Below, in pieces: positions 45,901 through 64,000 of a DNA stretch of 64,000 bases. The stretch spans positions 668,440 through 732,439 of the forward strand of contig CH003410.1 of NCBI GenBank assembly GCA_000149265.1. Direction: 5' to 3'. The DNA comes from Ciona savignyi (taxonomy: Eukaryota; Chordata; Ascidiacea; Phlebobranchia; Cionidae). Positions within the stretch are counted from its first letter, which is position 1, and the number at the start of each line of letters is the position of its first letter. The notes beneath the pieces were generated by a model. The model was given only the letters and a program-made list of their open reading frames with translations, searched no databases and had not been told where the DNA came from. The position numbers were made by a program, and so were the translations under genes.

Positions 45901-48900
45901 GGGAAAATGAACCACGGAAAAAGAAAAGAAAAAAACACTCCAAGGTGAAGTTAATTGATGTTTTATGCGAATGTAAATGAAAGGGAAAAAAGCAGCTAGA
46001 TCTGATAACCTGACTGTGGACATGTAGTAATTTAACACATGAGTGTAAAAGAGGATGTTTAAACATCATTGTGGGGGTTCTTAAATTTGTTTGCAAAACT
46101 GAGACCAGCAGTCTACAATATCTAATATCTCAACAGTGAATATGTGGTGTAGTGAACCCTCGACTGATTTTCGGCTGATATTTTGTGTATGATGTAACCA
46201 GAAATGTTCTATGCTGGGGAATGCCCATGTAGTCATGTTAAACACTCCTGTGTTTCAGATATTTAGACTAGACTCCTGTTGCTTTTTACCTTAAATCCAA
46301 ACTTATTACAAATGTTTCCCATTTTTATGTTTATTTTTTTTTAAATTCAACTCAAATAAGGGGGAAAACTAAAAGGAGGGAAAAGGGAAGGCGGGAAGGA
46401 GGGTAACTGCACAATAAAATGAATATTCCGGCATTAGATTTAGTTTTAAACATGAGGTTAGAGTTAGGGTTATAGATTAGTGTTTAGGAATGGGTTTAAA
46501 TTAATTAGTTTTTGTGATCAGTTTTCCTTCTTCCCTTCTGTCCGCTTTCCTTCCCTTTAGCGTTGCCAAAAGCCAAAAGTCCTCTGCTATGCTTGTAAAA
46601 ATGCTCAAATCACACACATACTTCATCTCTATTCCATATTTCCCAGATTCTTGAAACTAACGAAGCTAATCTGAGGCTGAACGCTATCAACACATGCCCA
46701 GCTGTGGATGGTACTGATCGGCAACATTAGCAGTGCTATAGATGCCGCAAGTTGCGACAGTTTCAAGCTCAACTACACCCCCTTGTGCTCAGACAGCACC
46801 TCACTTCAGTTCGACTCCGAAACGATAAGACTCGTCGTTGACCAAGGTTTTGTGCGGTTATTCTTGTGATTTTAGTTGCCTGTGTAGCAATGTCATTATG
46901 TCTAAATCATGAGAAAAAATTTTTTTTTTTGTTGTTTAAAGTGTCTTCGTAGTTTAGCTTTTCGTATAGTGGCAGTTTTTAATCTTTCTTCTCACAATGA
47001 ACACAAACATTTATACTATGCCCGCCCGTCATCAAATTAAGGGCAATCAAGTAATCAACAAAAATGAATGCGNNNNNNNNNNNNNNNNNNNNNNNNNNNN
47101 NNNNNNNNNNNNNNNNNNNNNNNNNNNNNNNNNNNNNNNNNNNNNNNNNNNNNNNNNNNNNNNNNNNNNNNNGGTGTAAGCAGTGATGGCATTCAAACTT
47201 TTAAAAACAGGTTCTCTTTTGTATCGTACTTACTAACAACAGGTTCCCTAAAAGGTCTAATGTCTGTAAAATAGCAAGAATCAAATCGTCACTGAGTGTA
47301 AGAAATTCTTCAAAAGTTTAAACTAACATTTGTAATTCTAGATTCAGTATCACAAGATCTCAGCCCTGTGTTATGGGATCTACACTTATCTAAGCAACAG
47401 CCACTTGCCGTAACTGCTTCGTTATCCGAGACTATCGAGATGACAGGCAGTATCAACGTTAGTTATTTTTACTTGAATATGCGAATGTGCTGTTTACATC
47501 TTTTGCGCATTGAAACTGTGATTATTGTGCAAAAAACAAGTTTACTGGATTGAAACCCAGTTTGTTTTTAGGTATGTCTCTAAATGGACATAGCATGAAA
47601 CCAGGAAATTCTTGGATAGAATTAACTGTTCCAATGTCATTGTCGTAATTATCCATGATGCATTAAATTAATTATATAAGACGATTGCCCATGCAGGGCC
47701 AAAAATCCCTATTCATTTAATAGTATAGGCAAGTTTTTAAGGTCATAGAAATGAGGATTTGGGACATAGAAGGCATATTACTCCATTGGCATAGACATCA
47801 AAAGTTTTAAACCTCGTAATACAGAAAGACCCCCCGCCAGCGCGGGGCCCCTTTAAGGTGCGGGGCCCAATTTGATCTAATCGGCCTAAAACCGGCCCTG
47901 ATTACACAGGTAGCATCAGAGACGAGAGAGGATAAGATGTCGGTGGACCAGAGTCGAAATGAGAGTGAGGAATCACCTGATGACTTCGGTTGTGCTGCAG
48001 CCGATGACGGTAATATCATGTCGTCTCTACACATACTGTCATTGATATTTAGTACTCTACCAGTGGATATGTCCTTATATGAATAAGTTAGGTTTTCGAA
48101 ATTACTCTAGAATTTCTAATTTCGAACCGCTATAAAATAGTTTTGGTAGCAAGGAAAAAAAAAATTTTTGTACTAATCTTATTAAAAAAATGTTTGGTAA
48201 AATATTTGTAATATTAAATTCTAATATTTAAGTTGTCAGCTTAAAAATAAATTTTACTACTTCCAATTGTCAATACAAATTACTTTTCAATTGTCAATAC
48301 AAATTATATAAATAAAACTCATTTTGTTCCACTATAAACTCTTAATTTTGAACTGGAATCAAACTTTTTTTGAATTATATTCGTTTTAAATTGAATTCGA
48401 ATTTTGAATTTAGTATGGACATCCATGTCAACCCATATAAAAGTGGAACATCTGTAGCAATTTAATCTCTCTACACATAGACACTAACTTTCTGTGGTCT
48501 AGGTAGAAGATAAACATTAAATAATTTCTTTATTTTCTATCGATAAAACAAATTTATCTTGCTTCTTTTTTATGCAAAGGCTATGGGGATTATTGCTCGA
48601 TTTAAGATTTTGTTCAGCATATTCCTTACAACCCAATTCATGCTTCGTAGATGACGGTGATATCTTCGAAAACCACCACTCCGACGACAATGGTTGTGCC
48701 ATGGAGGAATCTGTCTTCCCAAGCTCACCGGTCAAAACCGGTTCCAACCTGTTTGAAGAAACGATCAACCCAGAGCGATTAGTAGCGCTGGCTCCAGGGG
48801 AATACTCGTATTTTCAGCCGAAGAGCGTTCTGTCGATATTCGACGGTCCACAGCACTGGCTCCGACACAAAAGCGCAAGGGCCGCTTCCCAGCGTAAATC

Positions 48901-51900
48901 TGAAACAAGCACAGGTGATTATTGTGTTTATGTGTCTTGTCAAGTTTTAGCCGCTTAAGCAAAAACTTAGCAGTAAATCTATGTTCAGTGTTTTTTGTGG
49001 CCAGAAAAAAGTTCTGCTAAATTCCTTAATAAGGAAAACAATATTCTATATATTCAATGTACCTTCATAAGAAAATAATTATTAGAATTTTCTTCTTTTA
49101 CTATAAGGAAATAGTTATTAGGCTTTTCTTGAAGAGCTGTCTGTAACCTTTTATAATTTCCTCGTTTTCAAATATTTTGCCCATCAGGGGAGGCTGCAGA
49201 TGTGGACACTGCGGTCAAAAAGAAGCGTAAAAAAGCGGAAGAAAAAGTCTTCATTAATCGGAAATGCATCGAAACAAACAAGAAGCTCCAACCCCAGCGA
49301 TGCTCCAAGCAGAAGTTGGATGCTTTCAGGACCAACCATGCCTTGTACATTCTGGCGGAGAATGACAAGCAAAAGAGAGACTCCATACTCGGGTAAGTGT
49401 GCTTTTGCTGTTTTTATGGGGATTACATTACATTGGTATGGGCACGGTAGCCACTGGGACTAGGAATTTAGGCCATAAAAGGCCCATTATTTCGGCGCCC
49501 CGAGCTATCATGGATCCGCGATATAGCGGTCAAGTCGGCCCGGACTCCATACTCGGGTAAGTCAGGAATTTAGGCCATGATGCATTACATTAGTATGGAC
49601 GACCAGGAATTTAAATATGGACATCCAAGTTTGTTTCTTTTTAACAAAATTTCTTTTATTTCTAACCTATAACCTAATAGTTGTTTTAAAATCAGCAATG
49701 CCCAATTTTAAAATATATTCTATAATTCTACTACCCGACTATTGATTTATGGAAATTGAAAATCACCTTTTGAGGCCTTAGGGGTGACTCAAGTGTTAAA
49801 TTTTAACCTATCACTAAACACCTCTTTTAAAATTATTATCCCCCAATTAAAAAAAAGTTTCTGTAATTGTACAATTTCTGTAATTGCCTTAGTAATAATT
49901 GTTCCTTTTTAGGGGGTAACTTAAGTTCTTGAATTTTAACAAAATTATTTATCGAACCGTTTAGTCGAGTGGTTTAGTGCGACGCCTTTAGGTTACAGAA
50001 TCGAAACTGGTCACTTGCTAGTCGGTTGTGTACTTGGGCCAGGCACTTAACGGACATTGCCTGAACACAGCGGATTAATGGGTTCTACTATATTAAAGAA
50101 ATGTGTCTATCTATCATCTACAACACACTGCAATAGCTCGAGTAACCTGACGGTCGGCGCGAGGTGATCTGACGATCGCCCGTAAGTTAACCCCCTTTGT
50201 TTTCCCATTCACAGGGATAAACATAAATATCTTACCCTATCCTATATCCTTTCTTTTATTTCTGCAGAGGCAAAGTGCTCAAGATTGTTATCAAAAAACT
50301 CACCAAAGAAATGATTCAATTTGCTGGCGTAACTATTTCGAATGGCGATGAGATAATATCAGATTTCAACTACGCGAATGAAGATTACTGTCCAGCTAAC
50401 ACTGAAAGTGATTACGAAGGTATCATCGTATTTTGATTGTAGTTATTTTGTGTATTAAATTATAAAGTAATTAAACATTTTTTTTTAAATGTGGTGATAC
50501 TAGGATAATGAAATATTTTTACAATTTTGATTTCTAATTCAACTGGGGTAGGATTTTTCCTTCTTTATGCTATATTGCCTTTTTTGTGGATTTCGTCTGA
50601 TTATAATTATGGTATCACATCTGTTATATGGGATTTCTATTCTAAAATTAGTATAAAATTAAAAATATTGATTTTTTTTCAATTTAAATATTTGATAAAT
50701 GAAAACAAATATAAAAACTTATCATTATCCACTAATTTAAAAACTTTTAGAACTATTCAGCCCAAGTATTGATTTGTTTATGAAGTCACGTTTGTCTTTG
50801 TAAGACATCTATTCTAAAATTAGTCTAACGTAAAAATATTGTATTCCTTAAATATTTAATAAATCAAAAAACAACCACTCACCCGGTAGATGGGCAAGAA
50901 ATGACAAGCAAATTTATTTAATATTAAAAAAATTTTAAAACTTATCATTACCCACTAATTTAAAAACTTTTATATTGAAACACATTTTATATCGATGATA
51001 CCCATAGATTGTAATGACGAGCAAACCCGAATCGGCTTTCCGAACTGCACTGTGGGCGACTCTGTCCTCCCTGATTTCACCCAGTCTTCTCAGATGTACG
51101 AGGACGGAGGTAACTACAACGATTTGTTGGAGGGGGACCATCTCGTGTCCCAGCCGAGAAAGGTAAAAGATGGGTATTTTTTTATAAAAAATTAAAAAAA
51201 AAAATGTATAAATTTAATAAAAAATGTATAAATACAAAGTTATGAAAAAATTTTAAAAAAATGTATGAATACAAAGTTAAGAAAAAATTTAATAAAAAAT
51301 GTATAAATACAAAGTTATGAAAAAATTTAATAAAACATGTATGAATAGAAAGTTATGAAAAAATTTAATAAAACATGTATGAATACAAAGTTATGAAAAA
51401 ATTTTAAAAAAATGTATGAATAAAAAGTCTCAACAAATTTGTATTTTTATCATATTGGACGAATACATTTGCCCATTTGACAATGCTTACCATTATATAT
51501 ATGACCCGCAATTTAAGATAAAAAACACTGTTAGTAAATTCGACTGATCTGTCAATTTCCTTTAGCTGAACTAGCCGAGGAAGGTCAATTTGTATTTTAT
51601 ACAGAGAACCTGTGCTAGAATTAATACAAAGTCATACCGTCTATAGTGTATGAATACAAAGTCATGTCGTCTTTATTGTTCAACTCTAACAAATTTGTAT
51701 TTTTATACCGTGAACCAGTGCTCTGCAAAATTGTGTACTAAAGGCATTTTGTCCGTAGAGTGAAAAACGTCTTTTGTCAAAAATCCCACAAATAAAAGTA
51801 TTTGGCTTCATTGACATCATTAACATCATTTCTAGAAATATATGCACGAGCCACAATTTAAGATACAAATCACTATTAAATTCGACTGATGTGTCAATTT

Positions 51901-52709
51901 CTTGTCAGGTCGAAAAAATCAACCTTGCGTTTGCGAAGCGTGCGAAACGAATCGATGTCAAACGGCTCAAAGGAGCAATGTGGTCTCTCATTGCAAAGCC
52001 AGCGGAATCTGCTGAAAAGACGGATCCACCACTTGATGGCGTAGTAGCCGATGGTGGAACTGAAGAATCTACCACCAGAGGAAGTGAGGCGAATGAAGAG
52101 GTAAGGTTTAATGTTTATTAAATTAAAACTCATCTTTTTCTGTGGAAAACTAAAAGGAGGAAACGGAAAGGAGGGAAGGAGGAGGAAAACTGCACACTAA
52201 AATCAGGATTCTGATATTAGAGTTAGTTTTAAACATAAAGTTGGAGTTAGGGTCTAAGGTTGAGATTAGAGTTTAGAGAAAGGGTAAAATTAATTTCGAT
52301 AGTTTTGGTGAGCAGTTTTTCTTCTTCCTGCTTTTACTCTCTTTAGCATTGCCCTCTTTTCATTATTTTGTATAGGTATAAATTTTTTGCCAAAATATTA
52401 GATTTTAAAATTTGGGTCAGCTGCCTTGTTTTGTCTATTAGTTAAAAAAAACGAATGGGGGACTTTATCGTATCATCATTTCAGGTGATACCACCGGCCC
52501 AAGAAATGAACACAACGAAGTCAAACTCCGAATTGGTAACATTTTCCGATCTCTACCGGAACCTTCCGGGTCAAATGTCGGAGAGCCTCTCAGAGAACCT
52601 ATCAGTGCCTCTTGCATTCACCTGCCTCCTACATCTCGCGAATGAAAAACAACTCAAAATTACAGATGACCCCAGTTTAAGTGACCTACAAATTACAGTC
52701 GGCCTCTAG
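42913..52709 (+). CDS. NCAPH: Condensin complex subunit 2 (NCAPH, Barren; kleisin)
   Basis: Thirteen exons: 42913-43134, 43546-43644, 44663-44817, 45833-45944, 46647-46846, 47342-47457, 47910-48009, 48651-48914, 49188-49392, 50268-50419, 51008-51162, 51909-52100, 52485-52709. All junction phases agree except for one extra base inside exon 5. Kleisin-gamma landmarks: LLQHYSQCIKLSQENKI and KNAFDL (N-terminal SMC-binding region), VDAIHSDIYRVLSSLG, a Lys-rich patch in exon 4, APGEYSYFQP with DGPQHW in exon 8, SDFNYANEDY in exon 10, KRLKGAMWSLI in exon 12, and LSVPLAFTCLLHLANEKQL near the C-terminus. NCAPH closes the SMC2/SMC4 ring of condensin I in mitotic chromosome compaction. The reading frame shifts by one base in exon 5 after PAVD; the downstream frame (LIGNISSAIDAAS) aligns with the family. 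A 100-base gap lies in intron 5. Confidence 0.94.
43168..43302 (+). mobile_element. tRNA-derived SINE (family A), 3' part, NCAPH intron 1
   Basis: Starts at the 'acacaacacattgcaatag' block and runs to 'gataaacatgaatatccta'. The 5' half is absent, as in 5'-truncated copies. Confidence 0.8.
44226..44338 (+). mobile_element. Internally deleted SINE (family A), NCAPH intron 2
   Basis: Head 'gtccgaccggttagtctggc' joined directly to the tail half 'catgtgttaacccccttgg' and 'gataaacatgaatatcat'. Confidence 0.8.
45364..45425. repeat. Copy of the NCAPH exon 4 acceptor and first coding bases
   Basis: Repeats 45799-45861 with few changes: 'catttcactggcttaatg', 'ccatagagttttgtcgagcc', 'tcggcagtggggaca'. 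The AG is kept, but the frame after it soon stops. Shorter pieces recur at about 45604-45680. Confidence 0.9.
46360..46567. mobile_element. MITE copy (GGGGAAAACT family), NCAPH intron 4
   Basis: 'gggggaaaactaaaaggagg' at the left and 'cctttagcgttgcc' at the right, with core 'ttagagttagggttat'. Confidence 0.78.
47073..47172. other. Assembly gap (100 N)
   Basis: Exactly 100 N in NCAPH intron 5, ending directly at the target duplication of a small hAT element. Confidence 1.
47181..47294. mobile_element. Small hAT MITE, 114 bp
   Basis: Ends CAGTGATGGCATTCAA and CAGTGACGATTTGA (inverted); flanks GGTGTAAG (47173-47180) and AGTGTAAG (47295-47302), 7 of 8 matching. Its interior matches 61584-61759. 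Confidence 0.75.
49541..49562. repeat. Copy of the NCAPH exon 9 donor edge
   Basis: A 20-base stretch spanning the exon end and donor (gactccatactcgg, then gtaagt) at 49379-49398 recurs exactly here, followed by 'aggaatttaggccat', which also recurs from about 49461. Confidence 0.9.
49950..50250 (+). mobile_element. tRNA-derived SINE (family A), NCAPH intron 9
   Basis: 'cgtttagtcgagtggtttag', 'gctagtcggttgtgt', 'gggataaacataaatatctt' and a 'accctatcctatatcct' tail that ends some 20 bases before the acceptor of exon 10. Confidence 0.85.
51195..51430. repeat. AT-rich minisatellite, about six units of about 38 bp
   Basis: Unit 'atgtataaatacaaagttat' plus 'gaaaaaatttaataaa', just after NCAPH exon 11. 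Confidence 0.9.
51513..51566. repeat. Copy of the NCAPH exon 12 acceptor region
   Basis: 'aattcgactgatctgtcaat' then 'ttcctttag' matches 51878-51908 ('aattcgactgatgtgtcaat' then 'ttcttgtcag'), together with the preceding 'aatttaagata'. Confidence 0.85.
52143..52353. mobile_element. MITE copy (GGGGAAAACT family), NCAPH intron 12
   Basis: 'tggaaaactaaaaggagg' to 'ctctctttagcattgccc', core 'aaagttggagttagggtc'. Confidence 0.75.
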
Positions 52710-53827
52710 ATTTAGGTTTTTAAGCCTCGTTTTTTTGGTTTTTACTTCCCTAAAAACACGCCTGGGAATCGAACCGAAACATCTAGCCACGTATTGTTCC
52801 TTTTAACACCTTGAATTTGGGCCAATCTTTCACTGCCAATCACATAAATGATAAAGGCCATTTTTCTTCTGGGCCACTTCACATTTTCCTATTTAATTTA
52901 AATCAAACTGCTAGTTATTCTGATTAAGTTTTAGTTTGTGGTAGTAATTAATTAGCTACATTCTTTTAAAAAGCCCCCAAAAAAATCAAAAATTGTCAAC
53001 ACATTTTATGACATTTAGTTCATTCACTGTTCCCTTTATTTGTCGATTTCAATAGCGTCCAAGTCGGCGTTCACACCCATATTCATTTCCACCTTAGCAT
53101 TTCATGAAATTTTTACAAAATAATTATTTTTTGCCGTTTTTTTGGTTGCATTGTGCTCCGTTCCAACAGTAGAAGAAATTTTACCAGTTCCCCTTCTATG
53201 AGTGTTGTTTTTTGGAATAACTGCTGGTATCGAGGGGGGGTGTATTCAGGTTTATCCCCGTGAATGGAAAACCGGGGCAGTTAACACACGGGCAATCGTC
53301 AGACCACCTCGCACCTACCGTCGGGTTACCGGAGCTATTGCAGTGTGTTGTGTATAATTAAGACTTCCTTAAATTTAGTAGAACCAATTATTATTTTTAG
53401 GGGGTATGGTGCCATGCGCCCTTAAGGTGCACCTTAGCGTTAGTACACGCGGTTGTTAGGCAAAGTGTGTTTTTGATCGGAAGTCGGTCTCCTTACTTAA
53501 ATAACAGCGTAGTGTACAATTTGCCTACGTTGACTAGTCCAGCAATTGGATTCCATTCAAAGCATTTCGGCTTACAGTCGACGTTCCAATCCACTGACGT
53601 ACTAACAAAAATATACCCGAATAACATAAGCAATAGCAGCTAATATGTATAACTTTAATGTCAATTTAAAATAACCGTTTCGTCAACAAACCACCACTAT
53701 TTCTTCTATGTAACGTAAGTCTGCATCAGCAAATGTAAACAATTTATGCAATTAACGTGTCAAGCTATTAATTACGTCACAAACTAGCCATAATAGAGCC
53801 ACTTGCCAAAACCTAGATCACTTAAAG

Positions 53828-53995
53828 CAGACATGGGCAACATATGGCGCGTGAACATTTTTTGACCGACCGCAGACTGTATCTAACCATACCCTGTAAT
53901 TAAGATATTAAATACTATTCATGTACTAATCCGGCCCACCAAGGACTTCATTTTTCCACATCTGGCCCGCCGACTAGAGAAGTTGCCCACCCCTG
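53828..53995. mobile_element. hAT MITE, 168 bp
   Basis: Ends CAGACATGGGCAAC and inverted CAGGGGTGGGCAAC, the same type as the 670-2743 element. Flanks ACTTAAAG (53820-53827) and ACTTTAAG (53996-54003) differ by one base. Confidence 0.85.
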
Positions 53996-54690
53996 ACTTT
54001 AAGCAATATCGTACATACAGCATTTTAGCTGCTGTACAGTTATACAATTGTGTTAAAATTAATAAATTGTGTTTATGGGATTTGGTGACAGGCAATAAAC
54101 CGTTCAAAATAGGTTCATTCAAGTATCAACTATACAGCGGTTCAAGTACGGTTTGTTTTAATAACATTTTTAATAAATCGTGTATACCTCTTAAGGCGCT
54201 AAGGTTTAGTACTTTAGTTGGTCGATTATTGTAATATCTAATTGGGATTACAGTGCAGCATATAACTAGGCTGTTTACCTTCTTAGGAGATAAAACGGAA
54301 AGCTTGGACAAAGCAAAAGGATAGTGCGGCGTGGCACATACCAAGGGGAATTTTTCCTTATTTTATTATCCTGGTACTTCTAATGTTAAACCGTCATGTT
54401 TGGTTTAGTTTATTCATTCTTTTGACCCAGTATTAAAAATGGCAAACAAATCAAATCACGACACAGAAACAGGAAAAGACGGCAAAACGAACGGTGGTTA
54501 AAACACGTCATTTAGAAAAAAGGTATATAATTTAATAAACATAGCGGAGGCGGCCGCCAAACCCAAGCGAAAGAACAATAATAAGCAATAAAATTTAATT
54601 AAAACCAAAACAATATAAAAGACCAAAACAATATAAATGTTTCTTCGTTTTATTCTCATTATAATTAAAATGAACTAAAACAATGTGAAC

Positions 54691-54992
54691 ATTGGTCCGG
54701 CCCGGTGGTCTAGCGGTTAAGTGCGTCGCCTTTCAATCGAAAGTTTGCAGGTGCGAAACTGGTCGCTAGCTAGTCGGTTGTGTCCTTGGGCAAGGCACTT
54801 TACGGACATTGCCTGAACCCAGCGGATTAATGGGTTCTACCAAATTGAAGGAACGCGTCTATCATATACAACACACTGCAATAGCTCCGGTAACCCGACG
54901 ATGGGCGCGAGGTGATCTGACGATTGCCCGTGTGATAGTAAAAAGGTTTTCCCATTCACGGGGATAAACATGAATATCCTATCCTATCCTAT
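54691..54992 (+). mobile_element. Full-length tRNA-derived SINE (family A, reference copy)
   Basis: The tRNA-like head has an A box (TGGTCTAGCGGTTAAGTGC) and a B-box-like 'ggtgcgaaact'. Then come 'gctagctagtcggttgtgtc', 'cattgcctgaacccagcgg', 'caacacactgcaatagctcc', 'ggtgatctgacgattgcccg', 'ttcacggggataaacatg' and a tail of repeated atcct. The many related copies in this window can be ordered against it. Probably the composite SINE already known from Ciona; the name is not checked. Confidence 0.9.
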
Positions 54993-56688
54993 TGTATGAA
55001 AACGTGTCTCCCTATATAGATTTTAATACCAACTGTCGTTTTGACGTATTTTTTTCCAATTTCTAGCCATAACTAAGTTTTAAATTTAAAAGAACGTCTA
55101 CTAAACTAAACTTAAACCAACATAAGTGTAAAACACTTTCACCCTAGCAATGCAATAACAAATTTTGTTTGCAAATTATTATACTCTTGCTTAGGTTTGA
55201 CTGTCGTATCTGCTATATTTAATAATCACATCATTTTTAATGACGTGTTTTAACGACTTTTCGTTTTGCTATTCTTCCCTGTTACTATGTTGCGATTTGT
55301 TTTATTTGCTAATATTTAATACTAAGGCAAAAAATGAATAAACTACACTACACTGAATTTTTTTAAGTTAACTTTTAAACCTTTTTTTCTTGTCAGAACT
55401 AAATTCAAAACCTAAAGTTTGTAAGAAACTGCATGAAAACATCAAAATTAATTTTGTGACGCCTTTACAATTGCAAAACAACAAACTGGTCGTCACGACT
55501 ATCTTTTTAGGTGACCCTGGTTGATATATATAATTAATATTCTATAATTTATAAGTAATTTCTTAAACTTACCGTTGAATTGATTTTTCTTTAGGCAAAA
55601 AGATGAAAGGTAACGAGTATTTTTTCACATTTCTTTCAATAAAGGAACTATTGATTTTTACACCATTAAATCTAAGACTTTACTGTGGCAGGATTTTGAG
55701 TGACATCCCTTTTTGTGAAGTCAGTTTGCATTGGAAAGATAGGAAGAATTGCTAAAACGCCTCCTAAATACATATAGGTAGTCCAGAACATACAATTGGC
55801 TTTTATATAATGCAAATCGGATGTAGGCCTTAATTCGCGAAGATACTAGTGTTTAAAATTACACTCATGAGGTTTCTATTTTTAAAATTCCTTATTTTCT
55901 TCAGTGCAGTGTGTGCGGATCGGTTTATCTTGTTGCAAGAAGTTTCTTTGGGTGTAGCCTACTCTGCTAGCAGTGCGCCGCATAAATTCGGTTTAAGATG
56001 TGCTGAAAGAAATTACATCATCATTCCAACGCGCAAGATTAATAATCAATAACTCTACAAATACAGATTAGGTGTTATATAAATCAAAGCAAGACTTAAT
56101 TAATTTTTCCAGCGTTCCGAAAACTTCCTATGAAACCCATAGAATATACCGTTACTTCAAGGAAACTAAGTGTTTTAACGACTGTTCGTTTTGCCGTCTT
56201 TTCCCTGTTCCTATGTCGTTATTTTATTCGCTTGCCATTTTTAAATACTGAGGCAAATGAGTAAACTGAAACTAAACTAAACTAAACTAAGTAGCGCTAA
56301 AAAATCCCCCTTACCGAAAAATATAAAATTTGCCTTCTCGCTTTAGCAAACTATTTATTATGATAAAAATAGCTTAAACCACAAAGAATTTAGGTAAAGG
56401 TCATTTCAATTATCAACATTTCTTTTCCATTGTCACCGCCGTGTTGTCACAATTAAACCCGATACGTAGTTGACCTCGAGTAACCCCAATGCCTTTTTTC
56501 CCCGATTCGAAGAGATAGCAGTCACTGTCTGAGAGCAGTGAACATAACAGTCTGCCATCAGTATAAGTAAGTCGAGTGTTGTTATGATGTGCGTGTGTTA
56601 GAATTATTCTCGAAGGAATTCTTTTTACAACTTACCACATTCAGACTGTGCACTAGTGCAATTTTGCGTTTGGTGGTACCAGTGTAAG

Positions 56689-62943
<6,255 letters not shown>

Positions 62944-64000
62944 GTGAGTGACACTGTGTTTTGTTTGCCCAATTTACAATTATTAATTGTTCATTGCAAA
63001 TATGGATAGATTATTCTATGACTGAACAACAATCTCACCCGTTGATAGAGTCTGAATCCTCACGGTCGAACTCGCGTTCAACAGGGTAATTATATCGATA
63101 ACCTCGTTCTGGTGAGGTGGTGTGAGATTTGCCTGAATGTCGAGCGCTCCTGTGTGTGAAGGGGTGGTATTTCTCCTGTGTGTGAAGGGGTGGTATAGTG
63201 ATATCCTGGTAAATGATATGGCTGTTATTAAAGTATTCTCGAGTAGGTTAGATGAGACATCAGCTTTATCAGGTGAAGTGACACTGTGTTTTTTTATTCC
63301 GATAGCCTCGTTCCGGTAAGGTGTGAAATTTGCATGTATGTCGAGCGCTCCTGTGTCTGCAGGGGTGGTTATTTGCTAGTCCTGGTAAATGGTATGGCTG
63401 TTATCAAAGTATTGTCAAGTAGGTTAGATGAGACATCAACTTTATCAGGTTGTAACACTGTGTTTTTTAGGCTAAGTTAAACACCCATGATGGGATTGTC
63501 CTTAGAACTCGTTTTTGTATAAACTTGTTTGTTATTTTAATCGGTTGCAATATTCTTCTTCTTTAACCATTCTTATCTGTATCGTTGTGGTTATGAAATT
63601 ATTTGTTATGGTATGGAAATGTCCCTAGAACCCGTTACTGACCGGTTTTTGAATAGAATTGTTTTATATATCGGTCGTGTTAATTATTTGTTTTAACCGT
63701 TTTATCTTTTTCCGTGAAATTAGCATTAGTTTGTACAAGATTAAAGGCAATAATGCAATGGAATATATCAATTTGAGTTCCATTTTTACCAGGTTAAGTT
63801 GAAACAAGTAAAAAATCATCAATTTAAAGTAAAATAATCATCAATTTGAGTTTGTTACCAGTTTTGTTTCACTAATAATTAACTTGATTTTGTTTATTTC
63901 AAATTTACTGATGTGCTGCAGTGAAGTTTTTTTTCATTGAATTTTGTATATCGATCGACTGCGTTAACCGGTCCGGCACATGGCTGTTACGTCTTATTGT
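62944..64000. other. CCT intron 6 (partial), repeat-rich
   Basis: No coding exon found. A roughly 190-bp tandem duplication (about 63093-63468) contains two decayed copies of the exon 6 donor edge (63258-63291, 63433-63468: 'catcagctttatcaggt', 'acactgtgttttt'). Minus-strand family B SINE pieces lie at about 63480-63560, 63610-63705 and 63940-63990. Confidence 0.65.

Larger units (their letters stand above)
52710..56688. other. Intergenic stretch between NCAPH and the CCT gene
   Basis: Contains a minus-strand SINE fragment (about 53248-53390), a small hAT MITE (53828-53995), a full-length SINE (54691-54992) and AT-rich DNA. No exon recognised. A 67-codon frame at 55849-56052 with a hydrophobic start has no support. 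Confidence 0.55.

Noticed and set aside
46705..46730. A very short (20-base) intron in NCAPH exon 5 between gtactg and attag
   Set aside because: Removing it leaves an immediate stop in the required phase; a one-base shift explains both the family alignment and the exon phase.
54691..54780. A functional tRNA gene (good A box)
   Set aside because: No proper acceptor stem or full cloverleaf follows, and the sequence continues into the repeated SINE body found many times in the window.
55849..56052. A 67-codon frame starting with a hydrophobic, signal-like stretch
   Set aside because: No family match, no neighbouring exon in phase, and chance ORFs of this size are common here.

Overview
This is a chordate genome window with compact, intron-rich genes in AT-rich DNA that is packed with short repeats. 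A vitamin-K-type Gla domain joined to EGF modules, a KEOPS TPRKB homologue, condensin NCAPH and choline-phosphate cytidylyltransferase, together with tRNA-derived SINEs ending in (ATCCT)n-like tails and abundant MITEs with a GGGGAAAACTAAAAGG-type end, all point to a sea squirt, most likely Ciona. The species call is inference from content. There are two 100-base assembly gaps. All genes were rebuilt by hand from splice sites, reading phase and family resemblance.

Layout. From 1 to about 37.9 kb every recognised gene is on the minus strand. They are, left to right: (i) a membrane-anchored START-domain protein of the phosphatidylcholine-transfer-protein type (9 exons seen, 8939 down to 217, 3' end outside); (ii) a secreted Gla + six-EGF protein (9 exons, 23439 down to 13815), whose fourth intron holds a young, complete Ty3/Gypsy LTR retrotransposon (16266-21276); (iii) a type II membrane SGNH/PC-esterase-like protein (7 exons, 29360 down to 25048) with a frame break just before its catalytic Asp-His; (iv) an unassigned N-terminal exon of a possible type II membrane protein near 32.9 kb; (v) a retinol-dehydrogenase-like SDR (5 exons, 37874 down to 33096). 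After a gene-free stretch (37.9-42.1 kb) the strand switches to plus: TPRKB (single exon), NCAPH (13 exons, starting only about 270 bases after TPRKB, so possibly one operon) and the first six coding exons of a CTP:phosphocholine cytidylyltransferase gene running off the right edge.

Mobile DNA is dense. Several hAT-type elements have perfect 8-bp target duplications, including nested ones. There is a TA-flanked MITE, many copies of one MITE family whose interior is shared with at least two other terminal-repeat types, two tRNA-derived SINE families, and many minisatellites.

The most unusual pattern is that short copies of exon edges (splice site plus adjoining coding bases) recur in neighbouring introns of at least four genes, often with a SINE between copy and original. 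Two single-base reading-frame breaks in otherwise intact genes (SGNH-like gene and NCAPH) need checking against reads or transcripts, because assembly error is a real possibility.
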